A DNA stretch of 43,454 nt from positions 1-43,454 of the forward strand of contig JAOQII010000010.1 of the NCBI GenBank assembly GCA_026134025.1, in the 5' to 3' direction. This DNA comes from Candidatus Syntropharchaeum sp. GTDB taxonomy: Archaea; Halobacteriota; Syntropharchaeia; Syntropharchaeales; Syntropharchaeaceae. The position numbers and the translations under genes were made by a program. Positions 22,578 to 31,388 of this stretch are shown piece after piece. The notes under the pieces are model-generated. The model had not been told where the DNA came from. It worked only from the letters and a program-made list of their open reading frames with translations, and did not search any database. Position 1 is the first letter of the stretch. Every line of letters begins with the position of its first letter.

Positions 22578-23281
22578 ATGTGGATTTTCCAAGGGTGAAA
22601 ACCGGTGTAAAAGGACTTGATGAGATGCTCGGCGGTGGAATCCCTGAAGGAGATGCTATAGCAGTACTTGGAGGATTCGGAAGTGGAAAGACTATGTTTG
22701 GGATGCAATTCATCCATGCAGGACTTGAAATGGGAGAGAAAGGAATATTCATCAGCTTTGAGGAGGATGAGAAGAAACTCACCACGATCGCATCGAACGC
22801 AGGTTGGAACTTTGAATCTGCTATCGATAAACAGATGCTGGTTCTTGTCAGACTGGATGCCGCAGATATTGGCAGATCGCTCAGCAGGGCACAGAGTGAA
22901 CTTCCAACGCTCATAAGATCATTTGAGGCAAAAAGGGTCGTTGTTGATCCGATAACCCTCTTTGAGATGCATTTCAGGGATGACGAGGGAAGAAGACGTG
23001 AGATCTCAAAGCTCTGCACTACGATTCAGAACTCAGGCGCAACAGTCGTTCTGACGTCCGAGATCTCATCCGATAATCCGTTTGCATCAAAGTACGGCGA
23101 GATCGAGTACATCGCAGACGGCGTTATAATTCTGCGATATATAAGACCCGCACCACTCAAGCGATCGATCCTCGCTGTCGAGATCGCGAAGATGCGGGGT
23201 GTAAAGCACTCGAGGGATGTTAAGCCCTATGAGATCACTGGTAGCGGGATCACAGTAGACTTTGATGCAGATCTTTTCTAA
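22574..23281 (+). CDS. KaiC/RAD55-like ATPase, intact P-loop
   Basis: This 235-residue single KaiC domain has FPRVKTGVKGLDEMLGGGIP, Walker A GGFGSGKTMF, the sensor strand GIFISFEEDEKKL and Walker B VVVDPITLFEM. The C-terminus GVKHSRDVKPYEITGSGITV is typical of archaeal KaiC-like proteins. These ATPases act in signal transduction and motility control in archaea; no archaellum or chemotaxis gene is nearby. The start is GTG 22574 or GTG 22580, the second having better distance to GGAGG. Confidence 0.85.
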   Translation: MNVDFPRVKTGVKGLDEMLGGGIPEGDAIAVLGGFGSGKTMFGMQFIHAGLEMGEKGIFISFEEDEKKLTTIASNAGWNFESAIDKQMLVLVRLDAADIGRSLSRAQSELPTLIRSFEAKRVVVDPITLFEMHFRDDEGRRREISKLCTTIQNSGATVVLTSEISSDNPFASKYGEIEYIADGVIILRYIRPAPLKRSILAVEIAKMRGVKHSRDVKPYEITGSGITVDFDADLF

Positions 23282-23300
23282 TTTAATGCTACTATTACCA

Positions 23301-23373
23301 AAAAGTTTATTACCTATGAATGTGTAGGTCTTGTGCAGAAAGGACTTCTGCCATTTATTTGAGGTGAAACTGG
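23301..23373 (+). promoter_or_regulatory. Promoter-like element and ribosome site ahead of a 39-codon ORF
   Basis: TACCAAAAAGTTTATTACC (23297-23315) has the same BRE/TATA layout as the promoter at 1281. A small hairpin GCAGA-AAGGACT-TCTGC (23336-23352) and a ribosome site GAGGTGA (23361-23367) precede the ATG at 23374. Confidence 0.45.
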
Positions 23374-23493
23374 ATGGGCGTTGCAGTGCACCCCGATTGC
23401 TCCTTTAGAGAACCCGCAAAGTCTCTTCCAACCTTCTCCACAAGATATGATATCCAGCTTCTCACCTCAAACCTCCTTTCTGAGTGGGAGTAA
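23374..23493 (+). CDS. Short unassigned ORF behind a good promoter
   Basis: The 39-codon frame reads [20 protein letters not shown], then [18 protein letters not shown]. Promoter, ribosome site and start are all well placed, but I recognise no family. Given the dinB fragments just downstream, it may be the surviving N-terminus of a deleted gene rather than a true small protein. Confidence 0.35.
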   Translation: MGVAVHPDCSFREPAKSLPTFSTRYDIQLLTSNLLSEWE

Positions 23494-23531
23494 ACCCAAA
23501 TATCATAAAAGCGATTCCTACTTTCAGGAGA

Positions 23532-23790
23532 ATGCAGGAGCCACGCCACGATCGAATCATACTCCATATCAACATGGATAGTTTCTATGCTGCTGTGGAG
23601 ATACAGGATAATCCATCTTTGAGAGGGGTGCCTGTTGTTGGTGTAGATCCGAAGAAAGGGGAAGGTCGGTTGCAAAGATCGCATCAGCATTGAATAAGCC
23701 AGATGGGCTCACGATCGTAAAACCAGATGATGTGATCGCATTTCAAGTCTGCGGATCCTGAGCAGATGCAGCTGGATGATTTTTTTATCT
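23532..23790 (+). pseudogene. dinB: DNA polymerase IV (DinB) remnant in three pieces
   Basis: From ATG 23532 the palm-domain start is clear: [20 protein letters not shown], then [13 protein letters not shown]. It breaks at GEGR near 23672. Next, in another frame, is the thumb-region segment [20 protein letters not shown], ending at TGA 23759-23761. Then, shifted again, is a C-terminal PCNA motif QMQLDDFF (23763-23786), exactly how archaeal DinB ends. Everything between these pieces (catalytic DE motif, fingers, little finger) is lost. The order is preserved, so these are internal deletions, not rearrangement. The T-run at 23781-23786 may also end transcription. Confidence 0.82.
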
Positions 23791-23808
23791 TAGCTCTTCA
23801 CACAGGAA

Positions 23809-24402
23809 TTATGATTGGAGCGTTTTAAGATGCTTTCTCAAAGTACGCATCGCTTCCTTGTCTCTATCTCCTCCGCATTTCCTGACAATTCGCTCATAAT
23901 GCTCAATATCGCTTAGCAGATCTTTTCTTTCTGACTCGGCGACTACTAAGTAGCGTGTTGCAAGAATCAGAGCCTCTATCACAGCGTTAAAACCCCTGTT
24001 TACAGGATGGGGCACATTAAAAAATCTCTTTGAAGCGAGGGGAGAAAGATCAAAACGGTATGCATCACCCTTTTCCAAAAGTTCGGCTTCAAATATGATC
24101 CAGACCTCTGCATCGCGTATTACGGGAAAGTTCTCGAATTTTGTGAAGTAAGATGTATCAAGATCACCTGTTGCAGCCTCAACAAATACAAGCGGATCAT
24201 GAAGAATATTCACACCAATACGACCGGTTTCGAGTGTATTTTTAAGTGTCTTTGATGGGTGAAAGAGCGATACACTGAGATCTCTTCCAATACACTTAAG
24301 TCCTATGGGGGCTGCGTTAAATACCCCTTCTCTCGATCTTGTTGTTGCTACAACCTCCCATATACCATCACCGATCCCAAGCGCTGCAAGCTCGATTTTC
24401 AT
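23809..24402 (-). CDS. DUF447-family flavin-binding split-barrel protein
   Basis: This 197-residue archaeal protein starts at KIELAALGIGDGIWEVVATT and continues RSREGVFNAAPIGLKC, then FHPSKTLKNTLETGRIGVNI, a pattern of DUF447 proteins with an FMN-binding split-barrel fold. It lies in a single-gene unit. I chose the ATG at 24402 over 24453, since the extra 17 residues would overlap the TATA-like AATAATTATTTAAA (24424-24437). Its reaction is unknown. Confidence 0.8.
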   Translation of the reverse strand: MKIELAALGIGDGIWEVVATTRSREGVFNAAPIGLKCIGRDLSVSLFHPSKTLKNTLETGRIGVNILHDPLVFVEAATGDLDTSYFTKFENFPVIRDAEVWIIFEAELLEKGDAYRFDLSPLASKRFFNVPHPVNRGFNAVIEALILATRYLVVAESERKDLLSDIEHYERIVRKCGGDRDKEAMRTLRKHLKTLQS

Positions 24403-24453
24403 CGTCCAATCATCATTGGTAGGGTTTAAATAATTATTTTGAGATTTGAGCAT

Positions 24454-24465
24454 TTATTTATACAC
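24454..24465 (+). promoter_or_regulatory. TATA box of the M24 peptidase gene
   Basis: CATTTATTTATACAC (24454-24468) sits about 25 bases before the ATG at 24486, so the transcript would be leaderless or nearly so. The AT-rich gap also serves the divergent DUF447 gene. Confidence 0.45.
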
Positions 24466-24485
24466 CCAGGTATAGACGTTCATTC

Positions 24486-25682
24486 ATGTCAATCGCAAGG
24501 TACACCCCAAAAAGCGAGATCGAGTCGAGAATTGCGAGGTTCCAGGCTGAGATCTCAAAGTTTGATTGTGATGGCGCGATGATCACCCACCATACCAATC
24601 TCTTTTACTTCAGCGGGACATCACAGAACGGACATCTGTTTATTCCTCGATCTGGTGACCCCATTTTAATGATCAGGAAAAGCTACACACGTGCAAGGGA
24701 AGAATCACCGATTGAACATATCATCGATCTCAAGAGCCTCAAGAGAATACCAGAAAGGCTCAAAGATGCCGGTTATTCCAGTTCGAAGGTTCTCGGGTTT
24801 GAACTCGATGTGATCCCTTACAATACGTATGCTTTATACGGCAAGATCTTCTCAGAATCAAAGATCATCGATATATCTGGTGCGATTAAAGCTGTACGGC
24901 TCATAAAGTCACCGTATGAGATTGAGCTTTTGCATGAGGCATGCGCTGTGATCGATGAGGTCTATTCAGAGGTGCCTGATATGCTGAGAGAGGGTATGAC
25001 CGAGATAGAACTTGCAAGTCTATTTGAGGCTGGGATGCGAAGGCGGGGGTATGGTGGCTGCTGTAAGATGCGGGCGTTCAATCAGGATTTCTTCTTCGGA
25101 AATGTTACATCTGGTAGTAGTGGTGCTGTCCCGACTTATTTCGATGGCCCGATCGGTGGGACCGGGTTAACGCCTGCGAACAACCCCCATGGTGCAGGAT
25201 GGAAGAAAATAAAGCGAGATGAGATAATTTACATCGATTATACCTGCGTTGTGAATGGTTACACCGCAGACGAGGCGAGGATGTTTGCAATCGGGAAAAT
25301 CTCCGATACGCTCACGGATGCATACAACGCCGCACTCACGATCCAGAAAGAGATGTTAGATCTTGCAAAGCCATCTCGCGAATGCCAGGCGATCTACAAA
25401 AAGGCGCTTGAACTTGCAGCTGAGTTTGGGTATGCTGAGAACTTTATGGGACTTGGTGATGAGCGTGTCAAGTTTGTGGGGCATGGCGTAGGGCTTGAAC
25501 TCGACGAAGCACCAATATTTGCAGAAGGTATCCGGATGCAGCTTGCACCAGGGATGACATTCGCGTTAGAGCCGAAGTTTGTATTCCCAGAAGGAGCGAT
25601 CGGGATCGAGAACACATTTGCGATGGGAGAGCAGGGTGCAGTGTTTCTGACACACTCAACAGAGGAGATTATTTCGGTGTAG
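24486..25682 (+). CDS. M24-family metallopeptidase (Xaa-Pro aminopeptidase-like)
   Basis: This 398-residue protein has a creatinase-like N-terminal domain (residues ~1-155) and a pita-bread catalytic domain. All five metal ligands are visible: YIDYTCVVNGYTADEAR (two Asp), GHGVGLELDEAP (His), ALEPKF (Glu) and GIENTF (Glu). The closest general class is Xaa-Pro dipeptidase/aminopeptidase; exact peptide preference cannot be read. The ribosome site is weak, consistent with a leaderless transcript. Confidence 0.9.
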   Translation: MSIARYTPKSEIESRIARFQAEISKFDCDGAMITHHTNLFYFSGTSQNGHLFIPRSGDPILMIRKSYTRAREESPIEHIIDLKSLKRIPERLKDAGYSSSKVLGFELDVIPYNTYALYGKIFSESKIIDISGAIKAVRLIKSPYEIELLHEACAVIDEVYSEVPDMLREGMTEIELASLFEAGMRRRGYGGCCKMRAFNQDFFFGNVTSGSSGAVPTYFDGPIGGTGLTPANNPHGAGWKKIKRDEIIYIDYTCVVNGYTADEARMFAIGKISDTLTDAYNAALTIQKEMLDLAKPSRECQAIYKKALELAAEFGYAENFMGLGDERVKFVGHGVGLELDEAPIFAEGIRMQLAPGMTFALEPKFVFPEGAIGIENTFAMGEQGAVFLTHSTEEIISV

Positions 25683-25749
25683 TTCCTTAGCAGGAATTTG
25701 AAAATCTTTTTATAGCATCCTCAGGATAGGTACGTGATGGTGGTTCATA

Positions 25750-26517
25750 ATGAAGGTTAAAGATGTAATGAGTACTCCAATTATCACTGAAGATGGAAAT
25801 ACGACGGTGGATCTCGCGGCAAGTATCCTCGATGCGATGGGGGTGGGAAGTCTCGTTGTGACTGAAGAGGGTGTTCCTGTGGGGATCATCACAGAACGGG
25901 ATATGGCGCTCAAGGTTCTATCAAAGAACAGATCTGCAGGGGAGGTTAAACTGAAGGAGATAATGACATCCCCACTTATCATGATCGATGCGGACGCTTC
26001 TGTTGATGATGCAGGTAAGTTGATGGCAGAGAAGAAGATTAGACGTCTGCTTGTTCGCGATGATGGAGAAATTATCGGTATTGTCACGGTCAGAGATCTC
26101 TTAACGAGAAAGCCTGAACTTGTTGAAAGGATATATCCTACTGTGAGCACCCCGGCAAGTCCTTACAGGCTTGAAAGTATTGAAAACAGCCTGAGAAGCT
26201 GTGTTTATATCTTAAAGAATGAGACTGAGGAGGTTGCAGCAGAAAAATGCAAAAAAATTCTTTCAGAGGTTGAAGAAGAGCTTTCTGGTCTTGTATCCTA
26301 TTATGAGAAGGATACAGAGCTTAAGGATATACTTTCAAAGGTCGAGAAGAGCTACAATAACTTGAAGGAGAAGGGGGTTGAGGCGATAGCCGATTTAAAG
26401 AAGGAGGCTGACGCGCTTCTATCTGACCTGCGGCATGTAATTCGCTGGAGAAAGATCTCACCCAGTACGACATTGGGAGGAGAGCTTCCTTACAAGAGCA
26501 GGCGCTCAAGGCTTTAA
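25750..26517 (+). CDS. CBS-pair protein with a C-terminal helical domain
   Basis: Two CBS motifs occupy residues 1-122 (VKDVMSTPIITEDGNTTVDL, then VGIITERDM; and LKEIMTSPLIMIDADASVDD, then IIGIVTVRDL). They usually bind adenine nucleotides. The C-terminal ~110 residues are helical and charged (NETEEVAAEKCKKILSEVEE; KGVEAIADLKKEADALLSDL). TATA CTTTTTATAGC lies at 25706-25716. The output is unknown. Confidence 0.85.
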   Translation: MKVKDVMSTPIITEDGNTTVDLAASILDAMGVGSLVVTEEGVPVGIITERDMALKVLSKNRSAGEVKLKEIMTSPLIMIDADASVDDAGKLMAEKKIRRLLVRDDGEIIGIVTVRDLLTRKPELVERIYPTVSTPASPYRLESIENSLRSCVYILKNETEEVAAEKCKKILSEVEEELSGLVSYYEKDTELKDILSKVEKSYNNLKEKGVEAIADLKKEADALLSDLRHVIRWRKISPSTTLGGELPYKSRRSRL

Positions 26518-26536
26518 TGATTTTTGAGAGGGTGGG

Positions 26537-26902
26537 ATGTCTGATAAAAAAAGGCAATACTTCGGTTGCCCGGTAAAAGCTTTCACAGATTCGGATTATG
26601 AGAGATATGATCAATTTGTGGAGAAGTACGATGATCCAGAGGAGGGTAACCGTGCATACAACCAGAAGTACCTGATGATCCTCGCAAATCGGACGAGAAG
26701 GAGAGTCTTAAAATCCATCCTCCAATCTCCAAAGAGACTGGATGAGATCGCAGCAGAGGTCGAGATCGATGAGGTGGATGTGAGATTTCATTTAAGAGTT
26801 GCTGATTTTCTTCTGAAGCCATCAGATGCGTGTGAAGATGGGTATTACGAGCTTAATGAAGTTGGGAAGCGAGTTGTAGCCCAGTTTGCATCGAAGGTTT
26901 GA
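26537..26902 (+). CDS. ArsR-like winged-helix protein, function unknown
   Basis: This 121-residue protein follows the CBS gene by 19 bases. Its N-terminal 50 residues are charged (SDSDYERYDQFVEKYDDPEE). Then comes a helix-turn-helix: LANRTRRRVLKSILQSPKRL, then DEIAAEVEIDEVDVRFHL. The layout resembles archaeal ArsR-like regulators. It may act with the CBS protein. It is also the last gene before EF-2. Confidence 0.65.
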   Translation: MSDKKRQYFGCPVKAFTDSDYERYDQFVEKYDDPEEGNRAYNQKYLMILANRTRRRVLKSILQSPKRLDEIAAEVEIDEVDVRFHLRVADFLLKPSDACEDGYYELNEVGKRVVAQFASKV

Positions 26903-26924
26903 AGATCTGGTTGCCCCTCTTCAC

Positions 26925-26940
26925 CGAAACCTTTAATACC
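26925..26940 (+). promoter_or_regulatory. BRE/TATA promoter of the EF-2 gene
   Basis: CGAAACCTTTAATACC (26925-26940) has an A-rich BRE and TTTAATA core. It is about 45 bases before the ATG at 26983, which has AGGTG (26973-26977) upstream. Confidence 0.6.
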
Positions 26941-26982
26941 ATATTTGAATCGAATTTTACCAAAGCTTAGATAGGTGCAGAG

Positions 26983-29172
26983 ATGGCAAGACGTGCAAAG
27001 ATGGTAGAACGGGTTAAAAGCCTGATGGATAAACCGAAAAATATCAGAAACATTGGAATTGTAGCTCACATTGATCATGGCAAGACGACACTGAGTGATA
27101 ATCTGCTTGCCGGTGCAGGCATGATCTCGATGGAGCTTGCTGGAACACAGCTCTTCATGGATTTCGATGAGCTGGAGCAGGAGCGGGGGATAACGATCAA
27201 CTCTGCCAATGTCTCGATGGTACACGAGGTCGATGATGAAGAGTATCTGATCAACCTGATCGACACACCAGGGCATGTCGACTTTGGTGGCGATGTTACA
27301 AGGGCACTGAGAGCTGTTGATGGTGCGGTAGTCGTTGTCGATGCGGTTGAGGGTACAATGCCGCAGACAGAGACAGTTTTGAGGCAGGCATTGAAGGAGA
27401 ATGTGCAACCGGTTCTTTTTGTCAACAAGGTGGACAGGCTGATCAATGAACTCAAGGTGGACAAGCAGGAGATGCAGATCAGGCTTGGAAAGGTCATCGA
27501 TAATGTGAACAAGCTGATAAAGGGTATGAATGAAGAAAAGTACAAGGCTGGTTGGAGGGTTGATGCAGCTGATGGGACTGTGGCGTTTGGCTCAGCCCTC
27601 TATAACTGGGCGGTAAGCGTGCCAACTATGCAAAAGACAGGAATCGGTTTTGCTGAGGTTTATGATTACTGTAAAAGTGAAAAGATGAAGGAGCTTGCTG
27701 AAAAGTCACCGCTGTATATAGCTGTCCTTGATATGGTGGTGCATCACCTGCCAAACCCGCTTGAGGCACAGAAGGATCGTGTGGGCGTAATCTGGCATGG
27801 TGATCTGGATGGAGAGGTTGGAAAAGCGATGAGAGATGTTGACCGGGATGGACCTGTTGCATTCATGGTTACAGATATCTCGATAGACCCACATGCAGGT
27901 GAGGTTGCAACAGGGAGACTATTCTCAGGTTCACTCGAGCGTGGGATGGAACTGAAGATCTCTGGGATGCCGAAAGAGAACCGGGTACAGCAGGTTGGGA
28001 TCTTCATGGGTGCTGAGCGCATGGAGGTTGAAAAGATTCCTGCCGGGAATATTGCTGCCATTACAGGGATGAAAGATGCGATCGTGGGTTCAACCATATC
28101 ATCGATTGAGATGGAGCCTTTTGAGAGCATCAAACATGCAAGTGAACCTGTAATGACCGTGGCAGTTGAGGCAAAGCAGATGAAGGACCTGCCAAAGCTC
28201 ATCGAGGTTTTGCGTCAGATCTCAAAAGAAGATCCAACGATAAAGATCGAGATCAATGAGGAGACAGGTGAGCATCTGATATCTGGTATGGGAGAACTCC
28301 ATCTCGAGATTATAACATACCGCATCGATCATGATAAGAACATACCGATTACAACTTCACCGCCGATCGTTGTCTACAGAGAGAGCGTTACAACCCATGC
28401 CGGGCCGGTTGAGGGGAAATCACCCAACCGCCATAACCGATTCTACATCACGGTCGAGCCACTCGAGCAGGCAACGATCGATCTCTTGAAGTCTGGCGAG
28501 ATCTCGATGAGGATGCCTGAACTTGAGCGGCGTGAGAAGCTGATGGAAACCGGGATGGATAAAGAGGTGGCAAGAAGGATCGCAGGTATCTCTGGTGCAA
28601 ACATCTTCACAGATATGACAAAAGGTGTTCAGTACCTCCATGAGACGATGGAGTTGATACTTGAAGGGTTCGAGGAGGCGATGACCCGTGGGCCCCTGGC
28701 TGAGGAGCGGTGTGAAGGTATTCATGCAAAGCTCGTTGATGTGAAACTCCACGAAGATTCGGTTCATCGAGGACCTGCTCAGGTGATTCCTGCGGTAAGA
28801 CAGGCGATGTATGCTGCTATTCTATCGGCAAATCCGACACTGATCGAACCAATCCAGGAGGTTTATATCAGCACGCCACAGCAGATGATGGGTGCTGCAA
28901 CCCGTGTGATCCAGGGCAGGCGCGGCCAGATCCTTGACATGTCAAGTGAGGGCGATCTCTCGATTATAAAATCAAAAGCCCCGGTTGCGGAGCTTTTTGG
29001 ATTTTCAGGCGATATCAGAAGTGCCACCGAGGGAAGAGCACTCTGGAGTACGGAGTTTGCAGGATTTGAGCGTGTGCCACAGAACCTCGTTGCTGACATA
29101 ATCAAAGAAATTCGTAAACGAAAAGGCTTGAAGGCTGAAGTACCAAGAGCAAGCGATTACCTTCCCAAGTGA
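26983..29172 (+). CDS. fusA: Translation elongation factor 2 (aEF-2)
   Basis: This GTPase drives ribosomal translocation. The G-domain motifs are [10 protein letters not shown] (G1), RGITI (G2), [10 protein letters not shown] (G3) and NKVDR (G4). Domains II-V follow at normal spacing over 729 residues. The diphthamide loop reads [11 protein letters not shown], with the modifiable His before RG, as in archaea and eukaryotes. It is full length and intact. cooC follows with a start that overlaps or abuts its stop. Confidence 0.97.
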   Translation: MARRAKMVERVKSLMDKPKNIRNIGIVAHIDHGKTTLSDNLLAGAGMISMELAGTQLFMDFDELEQERGITINSANVSMVHEVDDEEYLINLIDTPGHVDFGGDVTRALRAVDGAVVVVDAVEGTMPQTETVLRQALKENVQPVLFVNKVDRLINELKVDKQEMQIRLGKVIDNVNKLIKGMNEEKYKAGWRVDAADGTVAFGSALYNWAVSVPTMQKTGIGFAEVYDYCKSEKMKELAEKSPLYIAVLDMVVHHLPNPLEAQKDRVGVIWHGDLDGEVGKAMRDVDRDGPVAFMVTDISIDPHAGEVATGRLFSGSLERGMELKISGMPKENRVQQVGIFMGAERMEVEKIPAGNIAAITGMKDAIVGSTISSIEMEPFESIKHASEPVMTVAVEAKQMKDLPKLIEVLRQISKEDPTIKIEINEETGEHLISGMGELHLEIITYRIDHDKNIPITTSPPIVVYRESVTTHAGPVEGKSPNRHNRFYITVEPLEQATIDLLKSGEISMRMPELERREKLMETGMDKEVARRIAGISGANIFTDMTKGVQYLHETMELILEGFEEAMTRGPLAEERCEGIHAKLVDVKLHEDSVHRGPAQVIPAVRQAMYAAILSANPTLIEPIQEVYISTPQQMMGAATRVIQGRRGQILDMSSEGDLSIIKSKAPVAELFGFSGDIRSATEGRALWSTEFAGFERVPQNLVADIIKEIRKRKGLKAEVPRASDYLPK

Positions 29173-29180
29173 GTGGTAAA

Positions 29181-29951
29181 ATGGCTGATAAGGGGAGAAT
29201 AATCGCAATAACTGGAAAGGGTGGGACAGGAAAGACCGTGGTTTCCACGCTATTTGTCAGGTTTCTCTCAGAGCAAGATGTGCCCCTTGCGATCGATGCG
29301 GATCCTGCTTCAAGCCTTCCCGCAGCCCTTGGGATAGAGGTTAACCGCACAATAGGTGATTTGAGGGAGGAGATCGCGCAACCAAGCGCCATACCATTTG
29401 ATCAATCGATGCCAACCGATATGATGCTTGAGCGAAAGATCGGCGAGCTTCTTGTGAACACACCCGACTTCTCGATACTCACGATGGGGAGGAGTGAGGG
29501 TCCTGGTTGTTACTGTCTCATCAACGATATACTACGCCACGCCATCGATCGTTTTTCAAAGCGGTTCGCGACGGTGGTAATTGACTGTGAGGCAGGGCTT
29601 GAACATCTGAGCAGACGCACGATGCGCGATGTGGATACACTAATCGTTGTCTCCGATCCAACGATGCGGGGCATAAAGACGGCTGGTGTGATACGAGAGA
29701 TCTCAGATAAGCTTGAGATATCCTTCGGGAAGATCTACCTCATACTGAACAAGGCTGATGATGAGGAGCGGGCGTTCTTCGAGGATAAGATAAAAGAGGT
29801 TGGGGTTGAACTCATAGGCGTCGTACCTCAGGATGCGAACGTCAAGGCCTTTGATAAGATTGGAAAACCCCTGATTGACCTCCCAGATGATTCTCCAGCT
29901 GTTGTTGCGGTTAGGGATATCGTTGAAAGGTTGGGATTGATGAGGGAATGA
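29181..29951 (+). CDS. cooC: CooC-type nickel-insertion ATPase for CO dehydrogenase
   Basis: This ParA/MinD-like ATPase has a deviant Walker A ITGKGGTGKT, GPGCYCLIN with the paired cysteines that bind metal in CooC dimers, and VVIDCEAGLEHLSRRT. CooC matures the Ni-Fe-S cluster of CO dehydrogenase/acetyl-CoA synthase, so the organism should have that enzyme, although it is not in this window. The ATG at 29181 is preferred over GTG 29169, which overlaps the EF-2 stop. Confidence 0.88.
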   Translation: MADKGRIIAITGKGGTGKTVVSTLFVRFLSEQDVPLAIDADPASSLPAALGIEVNRTIGDLREEIAQPSAIPFDQSMPTDMMLERKIGELLVNTPDFSILTMGRSEGPGCYCLINDILRHAIDRFSKRFATVVIDCEAGLEHLSRRTMRDVDTLIVVSDPTMRGIKTAGVIREISDKLEISFGKIYLILNKADDEERAFFEDKIKEVGVELIGVVPQDANVKAFDKIGKPLIDLPDDSPAVVAVRDIVERLGLMRE

Positions 29952-30000
29952 GATCACAATCCGTATAAAAGATGGGTCGAATATTGGAAGGAAGATTAAG

Positions 30001-30906
30001 ATGAAAGCTACGAGCAGAAAAAGAGGGACAGAAACAAGTTCATTTGGTTCTCCTGGCAGAATAAACCATAATTCTACCGCATTTTATACGAGCAAATTGT
30101 ATGAAGGATCACCCAAAGAGCGGAGAGCCAGCTATGTAGAAAACCCCATCCCATCGCAATTTTTGGATAAGATCTTTTGTAAATCTTCAGAAAAGATGGA
30201 AGAGCTACCTGATAACAGCGTTCATTTAATGGTAACCTCTCCGCCTTATAATGTTGGAAAAGACTATGATAATGATTTTACACTCGATGAATACGTACAA
30301 TTTTTGAAAAACGTATGGAAGGAAGTTTATAGAGTGCTTGTTCCAGGTGGCAGAGCCTGTATCAATATCGCAAATCTTGGAAGAAAGCCTTACATTCCCC
30401 TTCATACCTTTATAGCGAAGAATATGCTTGATCTTGGTTTTCTAATGCGGGGTGAGCTTATATGGAACAAGGCATCGAGTGCAAGTCCTTCAACAGCATG
30501 GGGTAGCTGGCTCTCTGCTTCAAACCCGACTTTACGGGATATTCATGAGTATATTTTAGTATTCTCTAAAGGCACGTTCAAAAGAAAGAATAATAACGGC
30601 AGAAAAAGCACGATCACCAAAGAAGAATTTCTTGAGTTTACAAAGAGTGTCTGGACATTTCCAGCGGAATCGGCTCGTAAGATTGGACATCCAGCACCAT
30701 TTCCGATTGAACTTCCATACAGGTTGACTCAACTCTACACGTACGAAGATGAGATAGTTTTAGATCCTTTTATGGGAAGTGGACAAGCCGCAATCGCTGC
30801 GATAAAAACAGGTCGTCATTATGTGGGCTATGATATAGAGGAGGAGTATGTGAAATTAGCAGAAAGAAGGATTAAAGATTTTATGATCGAATTTATCGAT
30901 AAATAG
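30001..30906 (+). CDS. DNA methyltransferase (N4-cytosine/N6-adenine, beta class), orphan
   Basis: Motif IV TSPPYN (residues 79-84) comes before motif I VLDPFMGSG (residues 252-260), the beta-class order. The first ~50 residues are basic and unconserved. Target recognition probably lies in residues ~150-230. It has 301 residues. No restriction enzyme is next to it: EF-2/cooC lie upstream and tfs downstream. By eye the gene is richer in A and T than its neighbours, with more AAA/AAT/TTT codons, which suggests transfer. A TATA-like CCGTATAAAAG (29960-29970) precedes it. Confidence 0.9.
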   Translation: MKATSRKRGTETSSFGSPGRINHNSTAFYTSKLYEGSPKERRASYVENPIPSQFLDKIFCKSSEKMEELPDNSVHLMVTSPPYNVGKDYDNDFTLDEYVQFLKNVWKEVYRVLVPGGRACINIANLGRKPYIPLHTFIAKNMLDLGFLMRGELIWNKASSASPSTAWGSWLSASNPTLRDIHEYILVFSKGTFKRKNNNGRKSTITKEEFLEFTKSVWTFPAESARKIGHPAPFPIELPYRLTQLYTYEDEIVLDPFMGSGQAAIAAIKTGRHYVGYDIEEEYVKLAERRIKDFMIEFIDK

Positions 30907-30917
30907 GAGAACTAAAC

Positions 30918-31229
30918 ATGGAATTCTGTCCAGCGTGTAAGAGTATGATGGTTCCAACACCTACTGGCATGAAGTGCAGAAAGTGTGGGTTTACGAAGGA
31001 ACGCGATGCTGAAAATTCTTTTGTATCCACAGCAGAGCGGAAAGAGGATGAGATAGTCATTCTTGAGGGTTCGGAATCAGCAGGACTCCCAACAACCACC
31101 ATCAAATGTCCAGAATGTGGAAACAGGACTGCTTACTGGTGGATGAGGCAGTTAAGAGCTGCTGATGAGAGTGAAGTCCGATTCTTCAGGTGTACCGAGT
31201 GTGGTGCGACATGGCGGGAGTATGACTGA
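30918..31229 (+). CDS. tfs: Transcription factor S (TFS, TFIIS-like cleavage factor)
   Basis: This induces RNA cleavage by stalled archaeal RNA polymerase. The 103-residue protein has an N-terminal zinc ribbon (CPACKSMM, CRKCG) and a C-terminal zinc ribbon (CPECGNRTAYWWMRQLRAAD, then ESEVRFFRCTECG). In the usual family the tip loop contains the acidic pair DE; here it reads ADESEV, so the catalytic acids are present. It is full length. Confidence 0.95.
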   Translation: MEFCPACKSMMVPTPTGMKCRKCGFTKERDAENSFVSTAERKEDEIVILEGSESAGLPTTTIKCPECGNRTAYWWMRQLRAADESEVRFFRCTECGATWREYD

Positions 31230-31235
31230 TTTATA

Positions 31236-31336
31236 GTATAGTCCCCTGCAAAACTTTCTCCACTATCCCATCTCATTCCCTCCTGTGAGGGGACGAATAC
31301 AGGTGAGGGAGTTTGAAGAAGAGGTCAGGACTATAC
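31236..31336. repeat. Inverted repeat framing the tfs-cobT gap
   Basis: GTATAGTCC (31236-31244) and its exact reverse complement GGACTATAC (31328-31336) enclose 83 bases. Inside is a short hairpin CCCTC-CTGT-GAGGG (near 31291-31304). The right arm ends about 50 bases before the cobT ATG. It could be a leader RNA structure, a small mobile-element scar or a protein site; I see no gene in it. Confidence 0.4.
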
Positions 31337-31388
31337 AGTTGTATTACAATTGCAAACACTTAAATTTACTTCTTTGAAAGTTCAGCTT

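Noticed and set aside
25710-26150. Minus-strand frame over the CBS gene
   Set aside because: It is Ser/Thr/Ile-rich shadow sequence and spans the CBS promoter in reverse; the CBS motifs on the plus strand are unmistakable.
27744-28202. 152-codon open frame opposite EF-2
   Set aside because: It is antisense to a highly conserved gene, with composition expected of reverse-complement codons. No family is recognised.
31230-31388. Cobalamin riboswitch upstream of cobT
   Set aside because: I cannot see the conserved B12-box sequence, and the gap is short for the full fold. Only a simple inverted repeat and a hairpin are visible.
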